This document shows, piece by piece, positions 1 through 10,771 of a DNA stretch of 64,000 bases; the stretch's first letter is position 1, and each line of letters starts with the position of its first letter. This stretch comes from Phycomyces blakesleeanus NRRL 1555(-) (Eukaryota > Mucoromycota > Mucoromycetes > Mucorales > Phycomycetaceae). Where the stretch lies: assembly GCF_001638985.1 (NCBI RefSeq), contig NW_017265135.1, forward strand, positions 2,843,223-2,907,222, given 5' to 3'. The notes below the pieces were generated by a model that had not been told where the DNA came from, ran no database searches, and saw only the letters and a list, made by a program, of their open reading frames with translations. The position numbers and the translations under genes are program-made.

Positions 1-411
1 GTTGAGAGTCAACCCTCCTTCACGGCCAGCTCTCTCTGTGTTTGTACCAGGAGAGGCAAGCATCTCGCTGCACTTTTCAAGGCTAGTGATTGCCAATCTT
101 GTGCGCTCGATCCTGCGGAGTGCATCATCAGCTGCTTGCTCATTGTTTGCTACATGAGCAGCGCTGAAGGCCTCGATGTGGTTGCCCAATTCAGCCTTGA
201 GAACGGCCACACAGGAGGAAGCAGTTGCTACTTCTCTACCAACGGGAGGGGAACCAGAACCAGAAACGGAACCAAAACCAGGGGCAGCATCCGGAAAGAG
301 GACGGGCTCACTCAAGTCAGAGAATAATTCATCCGCAGACATGGGGGACAAGGTAGCCTCCTCAGGAACAGGGGTCAAACCAGCGGGAAACAAGTCAGCA
401 GGAGAGTTCAT
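1..411 (-). CDS. Gag-like ORF of an LTR retrotransposon, 5' part (runs off window)
   Basis: An uninterrupted frame of 137 codons starts with ATG at 411 and is still open at base 1, so only the N-terminus is present. The predicted protein has a Pro/Ser/Gly-rich acidic N-terminal half followed by a helical stretch rich in Ala, Glu and Arg, as in the N-terminus of many retrotransposon Gag or Gag-like proteins; no zinc knuckle or protease lies in the visible part. The assignment rests mainly on position: the ATG lies 19 bp inside the end of a 631-bp LTR (431-1061). I cannot name the superfamily (Ty3 or other) because pol is outside the window. A single-copy host gene starting next to an LTR is the alternative. 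Confidence 0.55.
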   Translation of the reverse strand, partial: MNSPADLFPAGLTPVPEEATLSPMSADELFSDLSEPVLFPDAAPGFGSVSGSGSPPVGREVATASSCVAVLKAELGNHIEAFSAAHVANNEQAADDALRRIERTRLAITSLEKCSEMLASPGTNTERAGREGGLTLN

Positions 412-430
412 TGTAGTTCACGAAAAAAAA

Positions 431-1061
431 TGTTGTGGGGAGAAAATAAAGCAAAATATAATATAGACGAAAGAATTCGTGAGAACTTGTGTAGGTTGTT
501 TATTTCAAAAGAAAAGTAAAGAAATATAAAATTCGATTGTCTTTCTACACGGAACTATCTACTGATATTTATATGTTTTTCTAATTTGTAATTCAGTGTG
601 TGCTTAAGTAATCTTTATCACGATGAGTCATCTTCCAGGAGTATTGTTCTTCTGGAAAGATCCGGAAAGACCAATTGATATGATACTTCTCCAGTCAGAT
701 CAGTCCAAGAGTTTTGGTAAAGAAGAGCATTTATGCTATTGGTAATATTTTAGTATTCCGACCCAGATACTCGGGTAATGTTTCATAATATTAGATAGTT
801 GTAGTTGTAGTCTCTCAATTAAGTATTTGTATAATAAAAGAAATATGTAGATGAAATATAATGATGCCATATATATAATGTATATGTATTTGTATATCCC
901 ATGTCATGGTGATAATAATAAATAATCAATTATGTGTATGATGATCTGTGTATTAGATAATATCATAAAGGGAGATCCGTTTGACTGGAATAGCTGAGGA
1001 TATTATTTTATCCTTCAGTCTTACTCTCAGATTCAGCAGTAATCAATACTCATTCACAACA
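431..1061 (-). mobile_element. 5' LTR of the retrotransposon carrying the gag-like ORF
   Basis: Read on the minus strand, this 631-bp sequence begins TGTTGTG and ends CACAACA, the TG...CA ends expected for an LTR. It is a near-identical inverted copy of the element at 2566-3196, which has the same length and the same ends. The gag-like ATG follows 19 bp after its 3' end, in the correct orientation. The other LTR of this copy lies left of the window, so its target duplication cannot be checked. The 19 bp between LTR and ATG (eight T, then CGTGAACTACA) show no obvious tRNA primer-binding site. Confidence 0.8.
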
Positions 1062-1658
1062 AGAGTAACAGATATAAATAATATTATTTTGTCTCTTTAA
1101 CAAATAACACTCTCACAATATTTACTTTTCCATATATTGAGATACTAATCTATAAACAATCCTAAATATCCCATACTTTAATATTAAAGAGATATATATC
1201 TTTGTGTAAATAAATTACTTTTTTTTAAAAAAACATTATTTATCTTTTGCTATTCTTTAGAGTTGTGGCTGTTATATTTTTAAAAAAGAAAGAAAAACAA
1301 AGTTCAGACAAGAAGTATGGTGAGACTTTGTTTATTGATAAAAAGAGAGATAATCTTCTATTGCTATTTGCTATATGAGTTTATATAGACATTGCATATG
1401 TATTTAGAATAATGATATGAGTATATCATGTGATGTCTATTTTCTTATATCATAGATAATATATTGTTAAGTTATTATCTACACTCTTGTTTGAGTGATT
1501 AGTGATGTTGACTAAGATATGTAATCTTATTATTGGTATATTCTTTATTTAATGATAGTGTAAGAAATAATGTATAATTGATACTGGTCACTTATTCAAT
1601 ATGTCTTTGTTTTATTATCTGTGCTCTCTATTTGAATCTACAATTATGTTAGATACAA
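1062..1658. other. AT-rich spacer, no gene seen
   Basis: About 600 bp of AT-rich sequence lies between the LTR and the foldback element. I see no ORF, RNA gene or clear repeat in it. Confidence 0.6.
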
Positions 1659-3357
1659 CAGTGGTAATCCAGACACTCAGATGTTGGATTTATCACATAT
1701 AAGAACATATTCATATTGGGATAATGTAGTAGCTATCATCTTATCAGCATAAAATATATATAAACAATAAAGTAATCAGGTCAATAATTATATCATACTG
1801 TCAGCTAAACTGTGTCAGAGAAATATGGAGCTAATTTAGTAGGAAGTCCTAAAGCTCTAATGTAAAAGAAAAAATGATAGCTAAGAGCTAAAGAAGTACG
1901 ATTTATGATTTGGTATCATAATTGTAATACTAACACTAGTTAAGCAGTAAATATACTCTAATAACCAAATATAGTAAAGGAAGAAAGCTTTAAGAAACTA
2001 AGACATAATAACAAGAGCAGATTATGTTTTCTTATAAAAAGGAACACTTTTTATTTATAAATAAAGGATAGCTTATATACAGTCTCCAAGTATTTCTATC
2101 CGTCTCTATTTTCAAATATTTAATTTCTATATTGTTGTGTACCTGAAATACCACATTCCAACCTCTCCGATGTTCTATATATATATATCATGGACACAAC
2201 ATTATAGAAATTAATTAATTTGTTAATGGAAAGGTATGGAAATCCTGAGGCCGTATATAAGCTATCCTTTATTCATAAATAAAAAGTGTTCCTTTTTATA
2301 AGAAAACACAATCTGCTCTTGTTATTATGTCTTAGTTTCTTAAAGCTTTCTTCCTTTACTATATTTGGTTATTAGAGTATATTTACTGCTTAACTAGTGT
2401 TAGTATTACAATTATGATACCAAATCATAAATCGTACTTCTTTAGCTCTTAGCTATCATTTTTCTTTTACATAGAGCTTTAGACTCCCTACTAAATTTAG
2501 CTCCATATCGATCTGACACAGTTTACCCAGCAGTATGATATAATTATCTTAACAATCTTTAAGATTGTTGTGAATGAGTATTGATTACTGCTGAATCTGA
2601 GAGTAAGACTGAAGGATAAAATAATATCCTCAGCTATTCCAGTCAAACGGATCTCCCTTTATGATATTATCTAATACACAGATCATCATACACATAATTG
2701 ATTATTTTTTATTATCATCATGACATGGGATATACAAATACATATACATTATATATATGGCATCATTATATTTCATCTACATATTTCTTTTATTATACAA
2801 ATACTTAATTGAGAGACTACAACTACAACTATCTAATATTATGAAACATTACCCGAGTATCTGGGTCGGAATACTAAAATATTACCAATAGCATAAATGC
2901 TCTTCTTTACCAAAACTCTTGGACTGATCTGACTGGAGAAGTGTCATATCAATTGGTCTTTCCGGATCTTTCCAGAAGAACAATACTCCTGGAATATGAC
3001 TCATCGTGATAAAGATTACTTAAGCACACACTGAATTACAAATTAGAAAAACATATAAATATCAGTAGATAGTTCCGTGTAGAAAGACAATCGAATTTTA
3101 TCATTCTTTACTTTTCTTTTGAAATAAACAACCTACACAAGTTCTCACGAATTCTTTCGTCTATATTATATTTTGCTTTATTTTCTCCCCACAACAAAGA
3201 TATTATCTACAGTACTAACTATAGTAATTATTGGGCTGATTACTTAATCGTTTATATATATTTTATACTGACAAGATGATAGCTACTATGCTATCCCAAT
3301 ATGAATATGTTCTTATATGTGATAAATCCAACATCCGAGTGTCTGGATCACCACACT
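1659..3357. mobile_element. Foldback (palindromic) element interrupted by a solo LTR
   Basis: Two long arms are imperfect inverted repeats of each other. Bases 1787-2088 pair with about 2254-2543, and 1659-1789 pair with about 3225-3357. The unpaired centre is about 2089-2253. The ends are similar: GTGGTAATCCAGACACTC on the left and, on the minus strand from the right, GTGGTGATCCAGACACTC. The right arm is split by the solo LTR at 2566-3196 plus a few dozen extra bases. Without the LTR the element would be roughly 1 kb. No coding sequence is visible, so it is either a non-autonomous DNA element or a head-to-head duplication. A TA precedes the left end, but a clean target duplication could not be fixed. 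Confidence 0.7.
2566..3196 (+). mobile_element. Solo LTR with 5-bp target-site duplication
   Basis: This is a 631-bp LTR with ends TGTTGTG...CACAACA, in inverted orientation to the LTR at 431-1061 and nearly identical to it. It is flanked on both sides by AAGAT (2561-2565 and 3197-3201), a perfect 5-bp duplication. That indicates genuine integration followed by LTR-LTR recombination that removed the internal part. It sits inside the right arm of the foldback element, so it inserted after the palindrome formed. Confidence 0.9.
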
Positions 3358-3651
3358 ACCCTTAGTTGTTTATAGAATACAAATTTAGATTCTCCAATTT
3401 TGCCTATGAATATTTCATAAGAAAATAAAATTAAGAGCAAAAGGAAATACAAAAGCTTTCTACAGTTTTATTTTCATATCAATTATCATTGGCTCACGTA
3501 TTAAGTTAATGCAAATGTAAAATCTAAGCATCTAAAACTGCTGAAACACCCTAATATATATTACTTAACTATAATTTATAGCTTTTTATAATATAAATAC
3601 ACTGTATTTTTGTTGCTTTATATATTACACAAACATAAAACTCAACAAGTA
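3358..3651. other. AT-rich spacer with a diverged repeat relic
   Basis: Bases 3523-3560 resemble the inverted-repeat motif found at 23916-23970 and 24697-24750 (shared core like AAGCATC...CTG.TGAAAC.CCCTAAT). Nothing else is seen before the tRNA. Confidence 0.35.
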
Positions 3652-3723
3652 GGACTTATAGCTCAGCGGTAGAGCGTGGGATTGCAGATCCTAAGGTCCC
3701 GTGTTCAAATCACGGTGGGTCCT
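3652..3723 (+). tRNA. tRNA-Cys (anticodon GCA)
   Basis: The cloverleaf folds fully. The acceptor stem is GGACTTA/TGGGTCC (two G-T wobbles), D stem GCTC/GAGC, anticodon stem TGGGA/TCCTA with loop TTGCAGA (anticodon GCA at 3684-3686), and T stem CCGTG/CACGG with loop TTCAAAT. The discriminator is T, the identity base of tRNA-Cys. There is no intron and CCA is not encoded. It reads cysteine codons UGC and UGU. Confidence 0.97.
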
Positions 3724-3724
3724 A

Positions 3725-3729
3725 TTTTT
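3725..3729 (+). terminator. RNA polymerase III terminator of tRNA-Cys
   Basis: A run of five T lies one base after the discriminator base of the tRNA, the usual Pol III stop signal. Confidence 0.8.
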
Positions 3730-4829
3730 ATATTTTTGGGATTTTTATTTCCGTGCTCTTGACCAATCAAATCGAGCTTTGTGGTCAAATTCTTGCCAGT
3801 TTTCATTTAATAAAAGCTATATCTTTCTATTATTTTCATTTTCAAGAGTTTTTTAAATTATATATGCATGCTATTTTTTCTGATTCTTTTGTTCAACTTT
3901 ATTTAAACACTGTGTTTTTAAAGAAGATACCAGATTAAGAAATAATGTATTCATGTATGAAGTTGATTTGGATAGTTACTATCGCTGTGACTTATTAAAA
4001 TACTGAAAATATTCACTATTACTAGTTTATGAACAATAATCCCTACCAAAAAAAAAATTATGAACAATAAGTAATAATAATATTGATAATTTCATTATTG
4101 TCATATAAAATAAATCTATTTTTTTTTAAAAATAAAGTTGTAAAATACTACAGGTCCTCACGGAAGTGGATACTCGATTAAACTTAATCTTATTTTGGTA
4201 AACTACATAATTATATATACTACTTAACATAGAAAGATATCAGTCTGTAAAGTGAACAAGAGAATTGAAAAAATGAGAAATGCATATTAAAGAAAATGAT
4301 TTTCATGAATGGTGCTGATAGCAATGTAAACCAGATATTATCTAATTTATTCTACTCAGGAATAATAAGACAGTTGGTATAATAGTTAATAGCTACCACC
4401 TTGCAAAGAAATAACAAATTATTGCAATGGAATTGGAATGAATGTGAAGTAATAATAAAAAGGCTGGAAGTCGAGACCTTATCAGAGAAAGTTTAGTGAA
4501 GCAAAATAAAGTAGTCTTTTTATCTCATTAAAAACGCTTTTCCATTTTTCCTATTTTTGGCAGCCGATTTTCATCATCATGCGCCTAGTCATAAATATTA
4601 TTTGACTCCCCCTAATTAAACACTGAGTGTATATCTGTTGTCTTGAGAGTCCATCTTCTTAAATAGTAGTCTACTGCCCCTTTTTACCATGGCTACAATA
4701 TAGATAATAGTCTTTGTCAGCTAGTAGTCCCGACTGTAAACACTAGATACAGGATTTTAAGTACAAAATAGTCTTTTTCTTTTAATATAGTGACATTCTA
4801 CCTTTTCATTCTACCTATTTTATTTTATC
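3730..4829. other. Non-coding, AT-rich
   Basis: No ORF with protein character, no RNA gene and no clear terminal inverted repeat of the transposase that follows. Confidence 0.55.
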
Positions 4830-5926
4830 ATGACTCTCCCATCCCAAAACATTCCACCCCAAAGCTCAAGTAGCAAAAATAAGACCCAAAGAACACCAAA
4901 GAAGAAGAATGAAGCAATTCCCACTACTTTACCCAAGAGAATCGTCGACTTGACTATAAAAAGGGAACATAAGCCAGTTTCAGAAGTCGCACCCATGTTT
5001 GGCCTTCCTAGATCTACTGTAGACAGCATAAAGGACAGTTACAGAGAAAATGGAGAGGTCGTAGTCAAGCAAAGAGGTGGTAGGAAAAAGAAATGAACAA
5101 ATACCACAGAAGAACATTCGGAATATCTTATCGAGATTCTTGGCGAAGACTGCACATTGACTCTTGAGTTGATGAGAGAGAAGCTATATGAACGCTTCAG
5201 CGATCTACAGGAAAAAGGGATAAAGTTCAGTGGACTCTACCAACAGAGCATGAAGAATATTGGGTTAACGTTGAAGATAACTAAAGATGTAGAGGAGAGG
5301 AGAAACGACCCGGATGCGATCGAAGGAAGAAGAAAAATTGTGGAGTCTCTTCCAGGACTTGGAGTTGCATATGTAGCCAATTGTATATTTGTTGATGAAA
5401 CCGGATTATATGCTTATATCATTCGCCAACAAGGATGATTCAAGAAGGGGGGAAATGGTGCTATGCGCATGAATACCAATATGTCACTTAACATCCGCAT
5501 TTTGTTGGCAATATCCAACAATGGCGTAGAAAATATTTCGGCCAAGCTTGTCCCAAAAAGCACCAACACTGAAATATTCATTAATTTCTTAAAAACGCCC
5601 ATAAAGAAACTTGATGAAACCCACCCTGTTCCTCAATTGTTTGTCCTGAATAACGCGCCTATTCACAGATTTCATTTGGTCAGGGACTTTATGGCAACGA
5701 CAAGGCACCACATCAAGTTCTTGCCCCCCTACTCTCCCTTCCTTAATTCAGTAGAGGAGCGTTTCTCCAAACTAAAGGGTTTGGGTTAGAGAAATTCGGG
5801 ACTAGATACCGGTGACTTTACAGAGTAATTGTCAGAACGCAGTACCAAGATCACAAAGGAGAACTGTGAAGGCTGGGTTCAGCATAGTATTAGTTTTTTT
5901 AAAGACTGCCTGCACACAGATTGTCG
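4830..5926 (+). pseudogene. Dead Tc1/mariner-IS630-type DDE transposase
   Basis: One continuous frame runs from ATG 4830 to about 5926 and is broken by stops at 5094 (TGA), 5436 (TGA), 5787 (TAG) and 5826 (TAA). The N-terminal part is a basic helix-turn-helix region with VSEVAPMFGLPRSTVDSIK. The C-terminal part is a DDE domain: FVDETGLY carries the first catalytic Asp, FVLNNAPIHRF is the second catalytic motif with Asp replaced by Asn, and PPYSPFLNSVEERFSKLK carries the final Glu. The stop at 5436 lies where relatives usually have Trp in a HGW-type motif, so TGG to TGA is likely. The stops and the lost second Asp make it inactive. I could not find terminal inverted repeats. Confidence 0.88.
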
Positions 5927-5998
5927 GAGATCATAATATATTTTACATTAAGCAACAGAAAGAAAAATAAGTTAACTAGGTTTTTTCCTTTAAGCACG

Positions 5999-6337
5999 AT
6001 GGCAAACACATTAACGGAAGAGCAAAAACAACGCACGGAATCAAACAGACTGCAAGCAATAGAGCGACTTAAACTTAAAAGAAATGCGAACGAACAGACG
6101 AATCAAACCAACAATGATCAACATGATCCCAAAGCTGGCAATGAAGGCGCAGTACAACATCGTTCAAAGCGATCTAGACCAATCACTCCTTACTACGACT
6201 ACGATTTCAGCAAAATGGTAGATTCAAAAGGAGGATACATTGTAGAAGAAGAAAAAGACGATCGTCTAAAGGAACTATCGAAAGATAATATAAAAATTGT
6301 ACCGTATCACCGTAAGATATATGAGCTTGATTATCAC

Positions 6338-6382
<45 letters not shown>

Positions 6383-7263
6383 TTACTAATAATTTATACA
6401 TATATAAATATATATTAAATGAACAAAAGCTCCATCAATCGATCCAACAGAAAACCCAAAATGCAAAGAATGTGATTCTATGGATCTTGATCCTGTATTC
6501 TTTCAGGTGTTCTCAATCAACATATGTCCAATTTGCAAAGAGAAATTCCCTGAAAAATACAGTTTAATTACAAAAACAGAAGCAAAAGAGGTCAGAAAAA
6601 TCTGACCTTTGCAGACAGAACTTTTACTGATGACTTTATCTAATTATAGGACTATCTATTGACAGATCGTGTGTATTATATTTGTATTTGAAAAAATAAC
6701 GAATTCACTCACTCATTCACTCAAATGTATACTCTGTAGCTGAGTTGCGAGATAAAGATCTGCTTCCGCATTGGTCAAAACCAAATCCTCGAAAGTCTAC
6801 ATGGAACAACATGATGCTTTATGTTCGCGAGATGGTGGGTATATAAATTTCATTTTGCACGCAAGATTTAATGCTAGAAAGTGCTTAGGTAGAGGAGTAT
6901 GCTTTTAAAAAATGGGGAGGACCAGAAGGTCTAGATGGAGAGTATGAACGGCGCGAGGCACAGAAAAAAGAAAAGAAAGATAAAAAATTCAAAGATAAAC
7001 TTGCAGGTAAAATAATAATAATAATAATAATAATAACATCTTCTCTTAATCATCTCACTATACGAACCTAATACCTCTTAAATAAATAAATAAATACATG
7101 AATTAAAGACATGAGACGTAAAACGATGACAAGTTCCTGGGAAAGAAAGAGACAAGAAGGTCCCCACAAGCACAAATTTGAAGACACTATTGAAGACGAA
7201 GATGGAACAACGACTCAAACGTGTACAGAATGTGGGCTTGTTATTGAATCAGAGGAGTTTTGA
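5999..7263 (+). CDS. rad14: XPA/Rad14 nucleotide-excision-repair damage-recognition protein
   Basis: Six exons: 5999-6311, 6430-6590, 6650-6668, 6740-6834, 6889-7006 and 7109-7263 (286 aa). All introns are GT-AG and phases agree. XPA/Rad14 verifies bulky DNA damage and scaffolds TFIIH and RPA in nucleotide excision repair. The diagnostic zinc finger is C-x2-C-x17-C-x2-C (about residues 116-140, CKEC...CPIC), the exact XPA spacing. It is followed by TKTEAKEDYLLTD and [11 protein letters not shown] in the DNA-binding core. The C-terminus has a second Cys pair (CTECG). A shorter start at 5921 in the same frame is less likely than ATG 5999, which opens [12 protein letters not shown]. Intron 1 contains a TA microsatellite. 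One exon is only 19 nt. Confidence 0.93.
6340..6376. repeat. (TA)n microsatellite in XPA intron 1
   Basis: About 18 uninterrupted TA units lie wholly inside the first intron. They are translated only in the unspliced frame. Confidence 0.95.
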
Positions 7264-8376
7264 TGATCATCCTGGATAGATTTTTTGGATTACGAACACA
7301 TAATACGAGTAAGTTTGAAGTGTATCCTGAGCCAATAACCGCACATTTTTTTGAAACAGCTCTATGCTGGTAAAAGAGGAAGAAAGAAACATTACACATG
7401 TAAAAAAATGAATAAAGATAATGCTTGAAATATAGCCTTCAAATATTCTTTGTTTATGAAATACAACTTTATAATAAATAAAATACATTTAGAGAGAACC
7501 TCATTAAATTACTAGTATGTTTTTTGCTTTTATGTTTTATTAAAAAGAAAATATATGTAAATTGTGCATCTAGTCTTTGAAGTACTCAAATGTAACTGCG
7601 ATTCGAACCAATACATCTTCAGGTCCCCTGAATCATACTCAAAGTCACGATCAGACAACACTAGCAAGACTCTGTTAATCCTCAATTTATTTCCTTTATA
7701 ACAGTCTCAGACTCTTTAGTATAAATACTACGATTTTCAATAAGAAAGAAATAGCAGTACATATATGATTTATAGCATATAAAATACTCTAATTTAGGCT
7801 ACTACAATTACCACAAATACAAAAAATTGTTTTTTAGTGCTCAGATTTAAGGATTCTTTTGAGGCCTTTTTTTGTTGAATGATATTAAAACATAAGAGGG
7901 TTTCCAAGTACATATATTAAGCAATGTTATGTGTTTATTGGTGTATTTTAACCTGAGAATAATGCCTATACGCAGTAGATTCATAATGTAGTGTAGTGTA
8001 GTGTATTGTCTTTTTTATATTTGGTTGAGTAGATAGGTACATCATGCTCTGTAGAATCTAAAATAGTACACCAAAGTGTACCGAGAGAATAAAAGCGTCC
8101 AATTGATTGCATATAAATAATAACCATGTCTAACATTTTCAGATATAATACCATTAAAGACTTGCAGAGTGACTACCCCCAAGGGGTATAAAGGGGGAAG
8201 AGTAGGGAAGAAATATAGATATGTATGTTTTTTTTGGTTGGTTGGTTTTTATTTCAAACATTACGAGCATGTCTTTTTAAAGGAGATGTATGAGAATGAT
8301 TTGGGCTGTTTTGGGACTCTGGCTGTTGATGCACTTTATGGCTTGTAGCGCAAGAAATCTGTACTAATACTACTCT
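7264..8376. other. Non-coding interval
   Basis: AT-rich sequence between XPA and the first defensin-like gene; short TAGTG repeats near 7990. No gene seen. Confidence 0.6.
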
Positions 8377-8679
8377 TTAGTCACAAACACACTCGTCGTC
8401 AGAACAGCCTGTCGTTTCGAGACCTAGAGTTCGACAGATAGCTTTGCACCCCTTGTTATTATTTTCCGAGCAGTCGCCAACACCGACATTGGTACAGAAG
8501 CAAGTGTCGGACACACACATTGGTTGAAGGGCACCTTCGGTACACTGTTGAGAGCACTCGGCTTTCTCATCTGCCGTTGTACATGCACCACGTTCGATGA
8601 CTTTACTTTCAGCTCTGGCCACGTTTGATAGGGCAAGCAATCCAAGAGAAATGACAAGAATAGAAGTAGAAAATTTCAT
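8377..8679 (-). CDS. Secreted peptide with two CS-alpha-beta (defensin-like) modules, copy 1
   Basis: An intronless 100-aa ORF starts at ATG 8679. Residues 1 to about 23 form a signal peptide (basic start, hydrophobic core, ARA just before the likely cleavage). The mature part has 12 cysteines in two consecutive six-Cys modules. Module 1 spacing is C-x8-C-x3-C-x8-C-x4-C-x-C and module 2 is C-x7-C-x3-C-x9-C-x4-C-x-C, joined by seven residues. C-x3-C followed by C-x-C is the signature of the cysteine-stabilised alpha-beta fold of invertebrate, plant and fungal defensins. The mature chain is acidic rather than cationic, so antimicrobial action is not assured; an effector or signalling role is possible. 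A paralogue lies at 10399-10707 on the same strand. Confidence 0.8.
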   Translation of the reverse strand: MKFSTSILVISLGLLALSNVARAESKVIERGACTTADEKAECSQQCTEGALQPMCVSDTCFCTNVGVGDCSENNNKGCKAICRTLGLETTGCSDDECVCD

Positions 8680-9278
8680 GGTTAAGATGAAAGAGAAGGT
8701 AGAGTATAAAAGAAAGAAGTTGAATTAAAAAACTATTCAGATATTGATGCTTACTACTAAAATGCTATCCTTTTTTTATTTTTATTTATTTTAAATTGTC
8801 TATTTCTGGCAAGGAGCTGTACTAAATTACTTCACCCTTTCAAAGCAATACTCCCTAACTTTAAAGATACTAGTGACGAAGATACTCGAGTTGGGGTTAT
8901 GGGAGTAGGCACAATAAAACGCAATAAAATACCTCAAAAAGCTTTTGCTTTTTTTTAATATTAGTATTAGTGCTTATATCTGAATTGTTACTATGTGCTA
9001 TAGAGAGTATATACATATGTATACATATGTATAAATTCACAGCAAAACATAGTCTATTTGAATAATTAAAGGTATACAGTAGAAAGTCCACCTTTAAAAC
9101 GTAGACACTCTTTCAATCTGGGGTACAAATGTATACTTATCATCGTTCTAGTATAATTCTCTTTTTTCTTTGTAAAGACGTTTTAACTGATGTCCAGCGG
9201 AGCTTTCTCAATTTAGATTGATATTCGAATTTATTTCCATGGTTCGGAAGGATGATTGTAACATCTAGGGCTCAAAAG

Positions 9279-9313
<35 letters not shown>

Positions 9314-10398
9314 TACAAATGAAAAACAATCAACGATGAGAGAAAGAAAGATGATTTTTATATCTCCCTCATATAATCCCCCCCTTCTTCAGGCTGTTTT
9401 TATTATAAGTAATCGATTACGAGTATGTCTTGTTGCCGTTATACATTTATATACATAAACACACACCAAAACCATTCTTCAACATAAGCCAGAATATATA
9501 TTAAAGAGGGAAATGTCAATCCGCTGAAATTTGGATATATAAATATATATAAGAGAAAAATTTATGTGGTGTAGGTATTTAATTTGTAGAGATAAAGTAT
9601 AGCATATATAAAAGATGCTAAAAATACACACTTATCTCAATTATCATTTGAGAAACAGAGTAAATTGACAATAAAAGCTAGCAAAGGGTACCAGGCCAGA
9701 CCAGGGGAGGGAAATCTTGATGCTGTCAGTGGTATTAAGTTTGGATGACAAGCGAGTGTTACAATTTGTTTAGTACCAGGGTAACATGTATATATTAAAT
9801 TATATTTGGATATATCTATACACACATATGAGGGAAGACAGCCGGATAACCTTCAGGAGAATTATGATTCGAAGCTGTGTACAAACTCATATGTAACCAA
9901 AAAGAAAAAGAAAACAGGGTTTCACTAGAGTCTAAATTGCATATGTTTGGTGTTGTCCTACCGAGATTCTCATTATTTTATTTTAATTCGATTTTATTAT
10001 GGAAGGCAGAGAAAGTCGAAATTGCACTCATCACGTTTTGAGTAGTGTCTTGTTACAAAATTTGCGCTACTTACATAATAAAAAGGTCAAAATATCTAAA
10101 TATATATATTTGAGATATCATTATTATCATAATTTATTTATTACAAGTATTTAAAGCTATTATTGTTGGAGAACATTTACAAGAGAGAGAGAGAGAGAGA
10201 GAGAACAAGGGAAGGAGGGGAAAGAGCACTTGAGGAAGTAAATAAAAAGTTAGGAAGGAAAGTAAAGTAAAGCTTTTTTTGGAGCCCAAAAAAGAGAGGG
10301 AATACATCGTACGGTGTAGTATGTGCTGGGGATGATATGTGTTGACGGTGGTGAGTTGAATGATATGAAAACGCGCGAATCGGTGAATAACACTTTGA
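8680..10398. other. Spacer between the two defensin-like genes
   Basis: AT-rich, with a TA microsatellite near 9282-9309 and a GA run near 10181-10204. I see no further copy of the cysteine-rich gene and no other coding sequence. Confidence 0.55.
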
Positions 10399-10707
10399 TC
10401 AAGAAAGGCAGCTGCATTGGCTATCTGTACAATACCCAACTAGTTCTGGTGAAATTTCTTGACAGACTTCATCACAGCTTTCGTGATCATCGCCTTGACA
10501 TTCTCCATTCTCAAAGTCGTTGCAGACACACTGGTTAAATATGCATTCGCCGTTTCCTTGAACCAAGAAGGAACATGCTTGGGAACAATCTGAAGAATCC
10601 TCTTCGTTGGCACAAAGTCCACTTCCAGTCAATTCAATAGCAGATGTGACGTGTAATATTCCGAGAAGGATAGTAATGGTGATAAGGAATGTAGTACGGT
10701 GAACCAT
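10399..10707 (-). CDS. Secreted peptide with two CS-alpha-beta (defensin-like) modules, copy 2
   Basis: An intronless 102-aa ORF starts at ATG 10707. A signal peptide covers about residues 1-23 (hydrophobic stretch ending TSA). The 12 cysteines repeat the architecture of the 8377 gene: C-x8-C-x3-C-x9-C-x4-C-x-C, seven residues, then C-x7-C-x3-C-x10-C-x4-C-x-C. Overall sequence identity to copy 1 is low outside the cysteines and a few Asp/Glu/Asn positions, so the duplication is old or fast-evolving. The mature chain is strongly acidic. A TATA-like box lies about 56 bp upstream of the ATG. Function is inferred from the fold signature only. Confidence 0.8.
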   Translation of the reverse strand: MVHRTTFLITITILLGILHVTSAIELTGSGLCANEEDSSDCSQACSFLVQGNGECIFNQCVCNDFENGECQGDDHESCDEVCQEISPELVGYCTDSQCSCLS

Positions 10708-10762
10708 GGTGAAAAGGAAAGAGAGATTAAGATAACAGTGAATTCATAGGCAGCTCTAGGGC

Positions 10763-10770
10763 TTTATATA
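10763..10770 (-). promoter_or_regulatory. TATA box of defensin-like gene copy 2
   Basis: The minus strand reads TATATAAAG about 56 bp upstream of the ATG at 10707, a suitable place for a TATA element in a short-leader secreted-peptide gene. Confidence 0.6.
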
Positions 10771-10771
10771 C

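Noticed and set aside
176..466. Plus-strand ORF of 96 codons
   Set aside because: Antisense shadow of the gag-like ORF at 1-411 that also runs through the LTR boundary.
9252..9458. ORF containing IYIYIY repeats
   Set aside because: Generated by a TA microsatellite; same for ORFs near 6340, 20700 and 55560.
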